Below, piece by piece: positions 8,774-17,294 of a stretch of 64,000 bases of DNA. The stretch is taken from contig NZ_JBLTYX010000021.1 of NCBI RefSeq assembly GCF_048066115.1, positions 48,081-112,080 on the forward strand. The letters are read 5' to 3'. Below the pieces are notes generated by a model. It did no database searches. It saw only the letters and a program-made list of their open reading frames with translations, and was not told where the DNA came from. Position 1 is the first letter of the stretch; each line of letters begins with the position of its first letter. Both the position numbers and the translations under genes were made by a program. Origin of the DNA: Niveispirillum sp048066115. Lineage in GTDB: Bacteria; Pseudomonadota; Alphaproteobacteria; Azospirillales; Azospirillaceae.

Positions 8774-11316
8774 GGCTGCTGAACTGTCTTCTGGCCGTGC
8801 TGGTCCTGCTGCTGGTCCCGGCCGCTGCCGCTGCCCCGCGCGACACGCTGCGCATCGGCCTGCAGCTGGAACCACCCAATCTGGACCCGACAAGCGGGGC
8901 CGCCAATGCCACGGACGAGGTGGTCTATGCCACCCTTTTCGAGGGGCTGGTGCGCTTGGGCCCCGACGGGTCGGTCCAGCCCCTGCTGGCCAGCGGCTGG
9001 ACCCTGTCGGCGGATGGCTGCACCTATGTCTTCGACCTGCGTCCCGGCATCCGCTTCCATGATGGCGCCCCGCTGACGGCCGATGATGTGGTGTTCAGCC
9101 TGTCGCGTGCCATCGGGCCGAACTCCAGCAATGCCCAGGTCCAGGCTTTGCGCGGTGCCATCCGGTCCGTCACGGCGACGGGGCCTTTGCAGGTGCGTTT
9201 GGAACTGGCGGAACGGGATTCCGGCTTCCTGACGCTGATGGGCCTGGCAGACGCGGTCATCGTGTCGCGCGGTGCTGCCGACGCTCTGGCAACCCAACCG
9301 GTTGGGACCGGGCCGTTCCGTTTTGCCGATTGGCGGCGGGGTGATGCGGTGGTGCTGGACCGGTTCGATGGTTATTGGGGAAGGCCGGCCCGGCTGTCGC
9401 GGCTGGTCTTCCGCTTCATCGCCGATCCCAACGCCGCCTATGCCGCCATGAAGGCCGGCGACCTGGACCTGTTCCCGGATTTCCCGGCGCCGGAGGTGTT
9501 GGACCGGCTGGCCGCCGATCCCCGTCTGAAACTGGCCATCACCCCGTCGGAAGGGGAGGTGATCCTGGCCATGAACCAGCGCACCGGCCCCCTGGCCGAT
9601 ATCCGTGTGCGCCGGGCCATCGCTCATGCCCTGGACCGGCAGGCGATCATCGACGGATCGGTCCATGGCCATGGCACGCCCATCGGCAGCCATTTCCCAC
9701 CGCAGAATCCGGATTACAAGGACCTGACGGGCCTTTACCCGTACGACATCACCGCCGCCCGCCGCCTGCTGGCCGAGGCCGGATATGCCAAGGGTCTGGA
9801 TCTGACCTTGAAGCTGCCGCCCCCCAGCTATGCAAGGCGGGGTGGGGAGATCGTGGCGGCACAGCTGGCCGCCGTGGGCATCCGCGTGCGCATCCGGAAC
9901 ATCGAATGGGCCGCCTGGCTGGACGAGGTCTATAAGCGCCACGATTTCGACCTGACCATCGTCAGCCATATCGAGCCGTTCGATTACGCCATCTATGGCC
10001 GCACCGGCTATTATTTCGGCTATGAAAGCCCGGCCTACCGCGCGCTGCTGTCCGATCTGAAGGCGGCCCCCGATGCCGGCACCCGCCATCGCATCCTGGG
10101 CGACCTTCAGCAACAGCTGGCCGGGGATGCCGTCAACGGCTTCCTTTACCAGTATCCGCATCTGGGTGTGCAGGACCGGGATCTGGCCGACCTGTGGAAC
10201 AACAGTCCCAACCAGATGCTGAACTATGCCACCGCGCATTTCGGGGCGGGTGGCGGTGAGGGTGGTGGGGGACGGGCAAAGGATGGCGGCGATGCCGGCT
10301 GGACGCGCTGGCTGCCGACGGCCGCCTTGGTCGTGCTGCTGGGGGGCGCCACGGCCTGGTTCGGCGCACCCTACATGCTGGCGCGGCTGTCGGTGCTGGC
10401 GGGCACGCTGCTGGCGGCCAGTCTAGTGATCTTCATCCTGGTGCAGGTGGTGCCGGGCGACCCCGCCGCCTTCATGATGGGCCTGAACGCCAGCCCGGAA
10501 GCCATCGGAAACCTGCATCGGGAGCTGGGTTTGGACGGCCCTGTCCTGGTCCGCTATCTGGATTGGGTGGGCGGGCTGCTGCACGGTGATTTCGGCATTT
10601 CCTATACCTATCGCGTGCCCGTGGCCGACCTGATCGGGGAGCGGCTGTCGCTATCGCTGCCGCTGACCCTGCTGGCCACGCTGCTGTCCGTCGCCATCGG
10701 CCTGCCGGCCGGGTATCTGGCGGCGGTGCGGCAGGGGGGATGGCTGGATGCGGTGCTGTCCTGGACCATGCGGGTGGGCATCGCCGTGCCGGGTTTCTGG
10801 CTGGCCATCCTGCTGGTACTGGTCTTCGCCCTGGGCCTGGGCTGGTTCGCGGGCGGCGGTTTTCCGGGATGGGATGCCGGGATCGGTGCCGGCCTGTCGG
10901 CGCTGGTGCTGCCCGTGCTGGCACTGGCCTTGCCGCAATCGGCCATCCTGGCCCGCGTGGCGCGCGGCAGCCTGATCGACGTGCTGCATAAGGATTTCAT
11001 CCGCACGGCGCGGGCCAAGGGGCTGGGCCGTGCACAGGCCATCCGCCGCCATGCCCTGCCCAACGCGCTGGGACCGGTGCTGACGGTGCTGGGGCTGCAG
11101 GTGCCGTTCCTGCTGGCGGGGGCGGCCATCGTGGAGAATGTGTTCTACCTGCCGGGTCTGGGGCGGCTGGTGTTGCAGGCCATCGCCCAGCGCGATTTGA
11201 TCGTCGTGCAGTCGGTCGTGGTGCTGCTGGTCGGCTGCACGGTCTTCGCCTCCCTTCTGGTCGACATGGCCTATGCGCTGGTCGATCCGCGCCTGCGCGA
11301 CGGAGGGGCGGCATGA
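8770..11316 (+). CDS. Fused substrate-binding protein and DppB-type permease of a peptide ABC importer
   Basis: One uninterrupted 848-residue frame joins two proteins that are normally separate. Residues 1-22 are a signal peptide (LLAVLVLLLVPAAAAA). Residues 24 to about 490 are a family-5 solute-binding protein with the DPTSGAANATDEV opening and HDGAPLTADDVVFSL. A Gly-rich linker (about 491-508) leads to an extra hydrophobic helix (about 512-535). Residues about 537-848 form a DppB/OppB permease with VQVVPGDP near its start and the EAA-type loop RTARAKGLG. The extra helix would return the chain to the cytoplasm so that the permease keeps its normal topology. The gene overlaps both neighbours by 4 bp. 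Substrate is probably a peptide or related amide, to judge from the family. Confidence 0.9.
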   Translation: MRLLNCLLAVLVLLLVPAAAAAPRDTLRIGLQLEPPNLDPTSGAANATDEVVYATLFEGLVRLGPDGSVQPLLASGWTLSADGCTYVFDLRPGIRFHDGAPLTADDVVFSLSRAIGPNSSNAQVQALRGAIRSVTATGPLQVRLELAERDSGFLTLMGLADAVIVSRGAADALATQPVGTGPFRFADWRRGDAVVLDRFDGYWGRPARLSRLVFRFIADPNAAYAAMKAGDLDLFPDFPAPEVLDRLAADPRLKLAITPSEGEVILAMNQRTGPLADIRVRRAIAHALDRQAIIDGSVHGHGTPIGSHFPPQNPDYKDLTGLYPYDITAARRLLAEAGYAKGLDLTLKLPPPSYARRGGEIVAAQLAAVGIRVRIRNIEWAAWLDEVYKRHDFDLTIVSHIEPFDYAIYGRTGYYFGYESPAYRALLSDLKAAPDAGTRHRILGDLQQQLAGDAVNGFLYQYPHLGVQDRDLADLWNNSPNQMLNYATAHFGAGGGEGGGGRAKDGGDAGWTRWLPTAALVVLLGGATAWFGAPYMLARLSVLAGTLLAASLVIFILVQVVPGDPAAFMMGLNASPEAIGNLHRELGLDGPVLVRYLDWVGGLLHGDFGISYTYRVPVADLIGERLSLSLPLTLLATLLSVAIGLPAGYLAAVRQGGWLDAVLSWTMRVGIAVPGFWLAILLVLVFALGLGWFAGGGFPGWDAGIGAGLSALVLPVLALALPQSAILARVARGSLIDVLHKDFIRTARAKGLGRAQAIRRHALPNALGPVLTVLGLQVPFLLAGAAIVENVFYLPGLGRLVLQAIAQRDLIVVQSVVVLLVGCTVFASLLVDMAYALVDPRLRDGGAA

Positions 11317-12125
11317 TCCGGGGCAATGGCACCTTGGTGGCCGGATTGCTGCTGACCGGGCTGTTCGTGGCGGCGGGTTTGTTGTCGCTGGTCTGGACGC
11401 CCTATGACGTGACCATGGTCGATGTGGCCAACCGGTTGCTGGCGCCATCGGGGGCGCATCCGTTCGGCACCGATCATCTGGGCCGGGACCTTCTGTCGAT
11501 GATCCTGGCCGGTGCGACGACGTCGCTTTCCGTCTCCCTGCTGGGCGTGGGCGGTGCCTTGCTGATCGGCGTGCCGCTGGGCCTGCTGGCGGCGGCGCGG
11601 GGCGGCTGGGTGGATGAGGTTCTGATGCGCACGGGCGATCTGGTCTTCGCCTTTCCCTGGCTGATGATGGCCATCCTGCTGGCGGCGACATTGGGACCGG
11701 GGGCATCGAACGCCGTACTGGCCATCGCCATCCTGAACATCCCCGTCTTCGCCCGCCTGACACGGGGGGAGGCACGGCGGCTATGGGCCCTGGATTTCGT
11801 GGCCGCCGCGCGGCTGGCCGGCAAGGGACGGGCGCGCATTTCCGCCGAACATATCCTGCCCAACCTATCCGGACCTTTATCGGTGCAGGCCACCACCCAG
11901 TTCTCCCTGGCCCTGTTGGCTGAGGCCGGCCTGTCCTATGTCGGCCTGGGTGTACAGCCGCCAGCGCCGAGTTGGGGCCGCATGCTGGCCGATGCGCAGA
12001 CCCTGATCGGTACGACCCCCTGGCTGGCCATCGCACCGGGGGCCGCCATCCTGCTGGCGGTGTTCGGCCTGACCTTGACCGGTGACGGGCTGGGCCGGCA
12101 TTTCCGGCGGGGAGAGGCGGCATGA
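11313..12125 (+). CDS. ABC transporter permease, DppC/OppC type
   Basis: This inner-membrane permease of the peptide/nickel family has 270 residues and about six helices. The family motif FGTDHLGRDLLSMIL follows the first helix, and the ATPase-contact loop reads AARLAGKGRARISAEHILPN. It pairs with the permease half of the upstream fusion protein to form the channel. Four-bp overlaps with the genes on both sides show tight coupling. Slightly short for the family because the N-terminal extension is missing. Confidence 0.92.
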   Translation: MIRGNGTLVAGLLLTGLFVAAGLLSLVWTPYDVTMVDVANRLLAPSGAHPFGTDHLGRDLLSMILAGATTSLSVSLLGVGGALLIGVPLGLLAAARGGWVDEVLMRTGDLVFAFPWLMMAILLAATLGPGASNAVLAIAILNIPVFARLTRGEARRLWALDFVAAARLAGKGRARISAEHILPNLSGPLSVQATTQFSLALLAEAGLSYVGLGVQPPAPSWGRMLADAQTLIGTTPWLAIAPGAAILLAVFGLTLTGDGLGRHFRRGEAA

Positions 12126-13696
12126 GCATCCTGTCCTTTCAGGAATTCGGTGTCCGTTACGGCGACCGAACGGCCCTGTCCGGCCTGACGTTGGATGTTC
12201 GTGCCGGCGAGATCGTCGGCCTGATCGGGGAATCCGGATCGGGTAAATCCACCGCCGCCCTGGCCGCCATGGGCCTGCTGCCCGACAATGCCGGCCTGTC
12301 CGGACAGGTTCTGCTGGATGGGCGGGGCTGGGCCGGTCTGACAGCGCGGGAGGGGGATGCCTTGCGCGGCCGTGTGGCGGGCATGATCTTCCAGGAACCT
12401 CTGTCGGCACTGAACCCGATCATGTCCATCGGCGCGCAGGTGGCCGAAGCCGTGCGTGGGTCGGCGGCGTGGAAGACAGCGGAGGGGCTATTGGCCCGTG
12501 TCGGGTTGGACCCGGCCGAGATTTCCCCACACCGCTTCCCGCATCAGCTTTCGGGCGGGCAGCGGCAGCGGGTGGGGATCGCCATCGCCATTGCCGGCGA
12601 GCCCAGGCTGCTGATCGCCGATGAGCCCACCACGGCGCTGGATGTGACCAGCCAGGCGCAGATCATGGACCTGATCGTGCGGTTGGTGCGGGAGGAAGGG
12701 ATGGGTTTGCTGCTGGTCAGCCACGATCTGGGGCTGGTGGGTCAGGTGGCCAACCGTATCGCCGTGCTGAAAGATGGAATGCTTGTCGAACAGGGCGAGG
12801 CCCAGGCGCTGCTGACCCGGCCGCAGGCACCTTATATGCAAAGCCTGCTGGCCCGCGCCCGCCACCGGCCGCTGCGCGATCATGCGGTCGATACCGTGGC
12901 CCCGCCCGTCCTGTCGGTGACGGGACTGTCGCGCACCTATCCCGGCCAGCGCCGGGGGTTGTGGCGCCGGGGGGAGCCGGTGCGGGCCGTCGCCGATGTC
13001 AGCTTCACCATCGCGCCCGGCGAAACGCTGGGTGTGGTGGGGGAAAGCGGGTCGGGCAAATCCACCCTGCTGCGCTGCGTCCTGGGCCTGGACCGGCCGC
13101 AGGCGGGTGTTGTGTTGCTGAACGGCCGGTCGGTTCAGGATAGCCGTGGCGATGAACTGCGTGCGCTACGCCGGCAGGTGCAGGCGGTGTTCCAGGACCC
13201 GGCCGGCAGCTTCAATCCGCGCCAGACCGTGGCGAGGATTGTGGCAGAACCCTTGTATCTGCTGGATGAGCCCTTGATGGCGGCGGAGCGGCGGCGGCGG
13301 GTGGAGCGGGTCCTGTCGTTGGTCGGCCTGTCGGTGGAGGATGCCGACCGCTATCCGCACCAGTTCTCCGGCGGACAGCGTCAGCGCATCGCCTTGGCCC
13401 GCGCCCTGATCGTGGAACCCAGACTGGTGGTGCTGGACGAGGCGGTGTCGGCGCTGGACGTGTCGATCCGGGCCGACATACTGGATTTGCTGGCATGGCT
13501 GTCGGCGGAACTGGGGCTGGCCTATCTGTTCGTGTCGCACGATCTGTCGGTCATGCGGGCGGTGACCGACCGGGTGCTGGTGATCCGCCAGGGCCGCATC
13601 GTGGAACAGGGGCCGACGGCGCGGGTGCTGTCGGCACCCGACCATCCCTATACAGCGCAATTGCTGGCGGCGACGCCGTCATTGCCCGACGCGTGA
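12122..13696 (+). CDS. Dual-ATPase ABC transporter protein (DppD-DppF fusion type)
   Basis: This cytoplasmic energy-coupling protein of 524 residues carries two complete ABC ATPase domains, as in GsiA/YejF. Both halves show Walker A (GESGSGKST), signature (LSGGQRQR and FSGGQRQR), Walker B (LLIADEPTT and LVVLDEAVS) and the switch His (VSHDL). Each half ends with the oligopeptide-type tail (APYMQSLLA, HPYTAQLLA). It completes the importer made by the two preceding genes. Its last 49 bp overlap the convergent peptidase gene on the other strand. Confidence 0.93.
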   Translation: MSILSFQEFGVRYGDRTALSGLTLDVRAGEIVGLIGESGSGKSTAALAAMGLLPDNAGLSGQVLLDGRGWAGLTAREGDALRGRVAGMIFQEPLSALNPIMSIGAQVAEAVRGSAAWKTAEGLLARVGLDPAEISPHRFPHQLSGGQRQRVGIAIAIAGEPRLLIADEPTTALDVTSQAQIMDLIVRLVREEGMGLLLVSHDLGLVGQVANRIAVLKDGMLVEQGEAQALLTRPQAPYMQSLLARARHRPLRDHAVDTVAPPVLSVTGLSRTYPGQRRGLWRRGEPVRAVADVSFTIAPGETLGVVGESGSGKSTLLRCVLGLDRPQAGVVLLNGRSVQDSRGDELRALRRQVQAVFQDPAGSFNPRQTVARIVAEPLYLLDEPLMAAERRRRVERVLSLVGLSVEDADRYPHQFSGGQRQRIALARALIVEPRLVVLDEAVSALDVSIRADILDLLAWLSAELGLAYLFVSHDLSVMRAVTDRVLVIRQGRIVEQGPTARVLSAPDHPYTAQLLAATPSLPDA

Positions 13697-14679
13697 TACA
13701 CCCCGCGGGCGATGGCGCGGGCCAGCACATCGGCGGCGGCGGCACCGATGCGGGCGGTCTGCCATTGCCGTGTGCGCTCATCGCCCAGTGCCACGGCACC
13801 GCTGCCGATGGCGAACACCAGATCGCCATCGAACGGCGTATGGACCGGCCTTATGGCGCGGGCCAGACCGTCCTGGGCCATGATGGCGATGCGCTTGGCC
13901 TCCAGCTTGTCGATGGCGGCGTTGGTGGCGACCACGGCCAGGGTGGTATTGGCACCGGGCTGCAACCGACCCAGGTCGCGCAGGCGCGTATGGTCGGGCG
14001 TGGGATCGCTGACGGGCGGGGTGTGGGGTGCGGGGCGGTGGCCACCGAACTCCCCATCGATCTCATAGGGCCAGGCCCAGAAGGTCCGGCCGTCAGGCAT
14101 ATAGACTGAGCCCACGGGGTTGACCGCCACCAGCGCCGCCACGACCAGCCCGTCCCCCAGATCCAGCGACGCCGTGCCGATGCCGCCCTTCACATATCCC
14201 GCCATGGCACCACGCCCGGCCCCGACGGAGCCCAGGGCGAAATCGGTTCCCGCCGCCGCCACGGCCCTGGCACCCAGGTCGCGATAGGGGGAGAGCTCCC
14301 CCCAATCCTTGTCGCCTTGATTGTTCAGGTCATGCAGCACCGCACCGGGCACGATGGGGATGGCCCGGCCGCCGGGACGCAGGCGCATGCCCACCTGCCG
14401 TTCCGACAGATATCCCATCACCCCGTCTGCCGCTGCCAGCCCGAAGACCGACCCGCCGGACAGGGCGATGGCATGGATGCCGCCCACGATGTTTTCCGGC
14501 GACAGGGTCTCCGTCTCACGCACGCCGGGGCCGCCGCCGCGTATATCCACGGCGGCCACCCATTGTCCGGCACAGCGGATCACGGTGACGCCGGACCCGA
14601 TCCTCTCATCCGTGGCGTGGCCGACCAGCAGCCCGTCAATATCGGTGATGCTGTTGCGGGGGCCGGGACGTAGGCTCAT
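13648..14679 (-). CDS. P1 family (DmpA/NylC-like, S58) N-terminal-nucleophile peptidase
   Basis: This self-processing hydrolase belongs to the DmpA/BapA/NylC group, enzymes that cleave D-amino-acid amides, beta-peptides or cyclic and linear amides. It has 343 residues. ATG 14679 has AGGA eight bases upstream, and the longer frame runs into the amidase gene. Family blocks seen are ETLSPENIVGGIHAIALSGGS, YVKGGIGTASL and LVAVNPVGSVY. The likely autocleavage site lies in PGANTTLAVVATN, between Asn and Thr by analogy with NylC, giving a catalytic N-terminal Thr. It lies 4 bp after the amidase gene in one operon. The substrate is unknown, but the nearby peptide importer suggests a shared amide-type substrate. 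Confidence 0.88.
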   Translation of the reverse strand: MSLRPGPRNSITDIDGLLVGHATDERIGSGVTVIRCAGQWVAAVDIRGGGPGVRETETLSPENIVGGIHAIALSGGSVFGLAAADGVMGYLSERQVGMRLRPGGRAIPIVPGAVLHDLNNQGDKDWGELSPYRDLGARAVAAAGTDFALGSVGAGRGAMAGYVKGGIGTASLDLGDGLVVAALVAVNPVGSVYMPDGRTFWAWPYEIDGEFGGHRPAPHTPPVSDPTPDHTRLRDLGRLQPGANTTLAVVATNAAIDKLEAKRIAIMAQDGLARAIRPVHTPFDGDLVFAIGSGAVALGDERTRQWQTARIGAAAADVLARAIARGVYHASGNDGVAASNCAV

Positions 14680-14683
14680 CGCA

Positions 14684-16081
14684 TCAATCCTGTCGCCAGG
14701 GCGTGGGCCAGGGGCGCTGGGCCGGACGGATGGTCTCATGGAAGCGTGACAGGCGCAGGACGCCGACATCGTCGAAGCGCCGTCCGACAATCTGCAACCC
14801 GATGGGCATGCCGTCGGGCATATAGCCGCAATTGATGGAGGCCGCCGGATGGTCCGACATGTTCCAGGCCACGGTGAAGCCGATATGTTCGAACGGCCGT
14901 GCCGGGTCGTTCAGGGGGCTTGCCCACTCCGCCGGATAGGTGGGGACGGGGGAGGTGGGCGACAGGATGAAGTCGAAGCCGTCGAACACGTCCCGCGCCG
15001 CCTGCTTCATCGCCAGCATCTGGTCCTGGCCCGTATAGACATCCATGGCGCTGTAGTCCCGCGCCGCCGCCACCCAATCACGGATATAGGGCAGGATGCG
15101 TTCCTGGCGTTCCGGCGGCAGTTTTTCCATCTCATAGAGGAACCGCGTGCGCCAGAACCGGTCCAGCCCGTCCAGCATCTGGCGGCTGATCACCGGTCCC
15201 ACCGGTTCCACAATGGCGCCGGCATCGCTGAACGCCTGTGCTGCCGCCTGCACGGCCTGGGTGATCGCCGGGTCCACGGCCAGGCCGCACCCGGCCTCCA
15301 GCATCAACCCGATGCGCAGGCCCCGCATGTCGATCGCCAGATCCTGCCAGGGCAGGTCGGCCGGCGGCAGGGACATGTGGTCACGTTCGTCCGGCCGGGA
15401 CAAAACCGCCATCATCAGGGCGCTGTCGGCCACGGAACGCGTCATCGGCCCGGCGATGCGGCCGTAATAGGGCGGGTCTATGGGCACGCGGCCATTGCTG
15501 GGCTTCAGCGCATAGATGCCGCACCAGCCGGCGGGCAGCCGCACCGACCCGCCGATATCGGTGCCGACATGCAGGGGGCCGTATCCGGCCGCCGCCGCTG
15601 CCGCCGCCCCGGCACTGGACCCGCCGGGATTCCTGGTGACGTCCCAGGGATTGCGCGACAGGCGGTGGAAACTGGACAGTCCGGATGACAGCATGCCGTA
15701 ATCGGGCACGGTGGTTCGGGCGAAGATGATCGCACCCGCCTCCCGCATCCGCGCCGCTGGGGGTGCATCCTCGACCGAAGGCACCAGTTCGGTGGCGGCC
15801 GTGCCCAGCGGCTTCGGGTACCCCTTGGTGGCGATCAGTTCCTTGATGGTGACGGGCACCCCGTCCAGCGGGCCCAGTGGCCGGCCGGCGAACCAGCGCG
15901 CCTCGGATGCCCGTGCGGCGGTCAGAGCCGCTTCCGGCTCCGGTGCCCAGGTGGCGGCCAGCAGCGGTTCGGCGGCCTGCATACGGTCCAATACGCTGCG
16001 CATCACCTCCAGCGGTGACAGCGTGCGCTGACGGAAGGCCGCCAGCATGGGGACGGCGCCAAGGTCGCAGGGATCGATCAT
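14684..16081 (-). CDS. Amidase (amidase-signature family)
   Basis: This 465-residue amidase-signature hydrolase releases ammonia or an amine from an amide. The Ser-cisSer-Lys triad is visible: Lys in PVTIKEL, the cis-Ser in the Gly/Ser stretch NPGGSSAG, and the nucleophile in GTDIGGSVRLP. ATG 16081 is preferred to GTG 16090 because AGGG lies eight bases before it. It is co-transcribed with the P1 peptidase downstream. It resembles GatA in sequence, but no GatB or GatC is nearby, so a role in tRNA amidation is unlikely. A catabolic amidase is more probable. Confidence 0.88.
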   Translation of the reverse strand: MIDPCDLGAVPMLAAFRQRTLSPLEVMRSVLDRMQAAEPLLAATWAPEPEAALTAARASEARWFAGRPLGPLDGVPVTIKELIATKGYPKPLGTAATELVPSVEDAPPAARMREAGAIIFARTTVPDYGMLSSGLSSFHRLSRNPWDVTRNPGGSSAGAAAAAAAGYGPLHVGTDIGGSVRLPAGWCGIYALKPSNGRVPIDPPYYGRIAGPMTRSVADSALMMAVLSRPDERDHMSLPPADLPWQDLAIDMRGLRIGLMLEAGCGLAVDPAITQAVQAAAQAFSDAGAIVEPVGPVISRQMLDGLDRFWRTRFLYEMEKLPPERQERILPYIRDWVAAARDYSAMDVYTGQDQMLAMKQAARDVFDGFDFILSPTSPVPTYPAEWASPLNDPARPFEHIGFTVAWNMSDHPAASINCGYMPDGMPIGLQIVGRRFDDVGVLRLSRFHETIRPAQRPWPTPWRQD

Positions 16082-16125
16082 CCCCACCACCCTAAAGCGC
16101 CTGTCGGCCCGGATGCAAGCCGGCG

Positions 16126-17100
16126 TCAGGAACCGTGGACACGGATGCGGCCGCTGCCCGTCTGCTTCTGCGACACCGTGCCCGATACCTGGCGCACATC
16201 GATGGTGCCGCTGCCACTGGTCGACAGCTCGGCCCTGTCAGCACTGGCATCGATGCGGGCGTCGGCGCTGCCATGGGAGGTGACCTGCAGGCTGCCGATG
16301 CGGCCATTGTTGATGGAGACGCCGCCATCGCCCGAGGTGCGGATCTTCACGCTGGGTGCCTGGATAGACCCGACCTTCAGCCCGCCCGACCCTGACGCCT
16401 CGAACGACAGGGCGCCGTCCATGCTGTCGGCCCGGATGGAACCGGACCCGCTGGTCTCCAGATCCGCGGCACCGGCAGCGGCCACAGCAACGCCGCCTGA
16501 ACCGGAGAGGTCGATCTCAAGGGAGCCGATGGTGCCACCGATCTTGACGTCGGCACTGCCTGAAATGTGAACGGAGGCCGATTTGCCCGCCATCTCGCGC
16601 ACGTCGGCCCCGCCGGAGCCGGACAGGGAGGCATCCAGCGGCCCGGCCACGCGGTCCGCCTTCAGCCCGCCGGAACCCGACAGGCGCAGGTCCAGCCGGT
16701 CCACCGGCACCGTAACCCGGTAATCACCGCTGCCGCCCTCGCGCACCGACAGATCCCCGCCGGCCGGCATGGTGATGGTCAGGCGCATTGTTTCCTGCTT
16801 GCGGCTGCGGGAGAAAGGGCAGCGCTCGCCCTGTTTGGTCACCGTTACCCGGTCACCACCGCCGGTGACCAACAGGGCGTCGATCTCTTCCTGATGGTCG
16901 GCAATTGCGCTGACGCTGATTTCCCGTGCCGAGGAGGCGGGGACGATATCCACCTGCCGGGCGCAGGGCGTTGACACTTCCAGCGAGCCGCCCGCCAGGG
17001 TCCAGGATTTCTCCGCCGCCGCCACGGGCAGGGCAACCAGCGCCGATATCAGCACCAGGGAACCCCGGGTGACGGCGGCGGCGCGGGATTTCATTTCCAT
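16126..17100 (-). CDS. Secreted GIN-domain (DUF2807-type) beta-helix protein
   Basis: This exported 324-residue protein is made almost entirely of repeating short strands rich in Gly, Ser and Asp. Recurrent SGSGG units (for example LSGSGGLKADRV, LSGSGGADVREM, ASGSGGLKVGSI) mark a right-handed beta-helix as in the putative auto-transporter adhesin head GIN domain. The signal peptide is SLVLISALVALPVAAA. ATG 17100 is chosen for AGGAG eight bases upstream and a proper signal peptide. The longer frame would add a non-signal leader. It is divergent from the copper ATPase, but its own promoter and function are unknown. Confidence 0.78.
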   Translation of the reverse strand: MEMKSRAAAVTRGSLVLISALVALPVAAAEKSWTLAGGSLEVSTPCARQVDIVPASSAREISVSAIADHQEEIDALLVTGGGDRVTVTKQGERCPFSRSRKQETMRLTITMPAGGDLSVREGGSGDYRVTVPVDRLDLRLSGSGGLKADRVAGPLDASLSGSGGADVREMAGKSASVHISGSADVKIGGTIGSLEIDLSGSGGVAVAAAGAADLETSGSGSIRADSMDGALSFEASGSGGLKVGSIQAPSVKIRTSGDGGVSINNGRIGSLQVTSHGSADARIDASADRAELSTSGSGTIDVRQVSGTVSQKQTGSGRIRVHGS

Positions 17101-17215
17101 GGGATGGGCTCCTGGCACAGGCCGACGATATGGATCGGGATAGTGCGCCCAGGGGGACAGGATGGACAGGTCCATTTCCCCGCACCCGACCGGAACCGAC
17201 CCTGAAAATAGACCC

Positions 17216-17240
17216 TTGACCTTACCATCGTGGGAAGGTT
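17216..17240 (+). promoter_or_regulatory. CueR-type (MerR family) operator/promoter of the copper ATPase
   Basis: CTTGACCTTACC-ATCGTG-GGAAGGTT reproduces the well-known CueR promoter layout. The -35 TTGACC (17216-17221) overlaps the dyad ACCTTACC/GGGAAGGT (17219-17226 and 17232-17239) in the long spacer. The -10 expected near 17241-17246 is poor, as is normal for MerR-activated promoters. It lies 54 bp before the ATPase start. No cueR gene is in the window. Confidence 0.8.
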
Positions 17241-17294
17241 CAGAAAGGGGGGACGTTATCCAGAGACCGGCTTTGGCGCCGGAAGGGGTTTGGG

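Noticed and set aside
8713..12129. Long minus-strand frames opposite the ABC importer genes
   Set aside because: They mirror real coding sequence with strong motifs on the plus strand and have low-complexity composition.
14684..16081. The amidase as GatA of the tRNA amidotransferase
   Set aside because: No gatB or gatC is nearby, and the gene is in an operon with a P1 peptidase. Only the amidase signature is shared.
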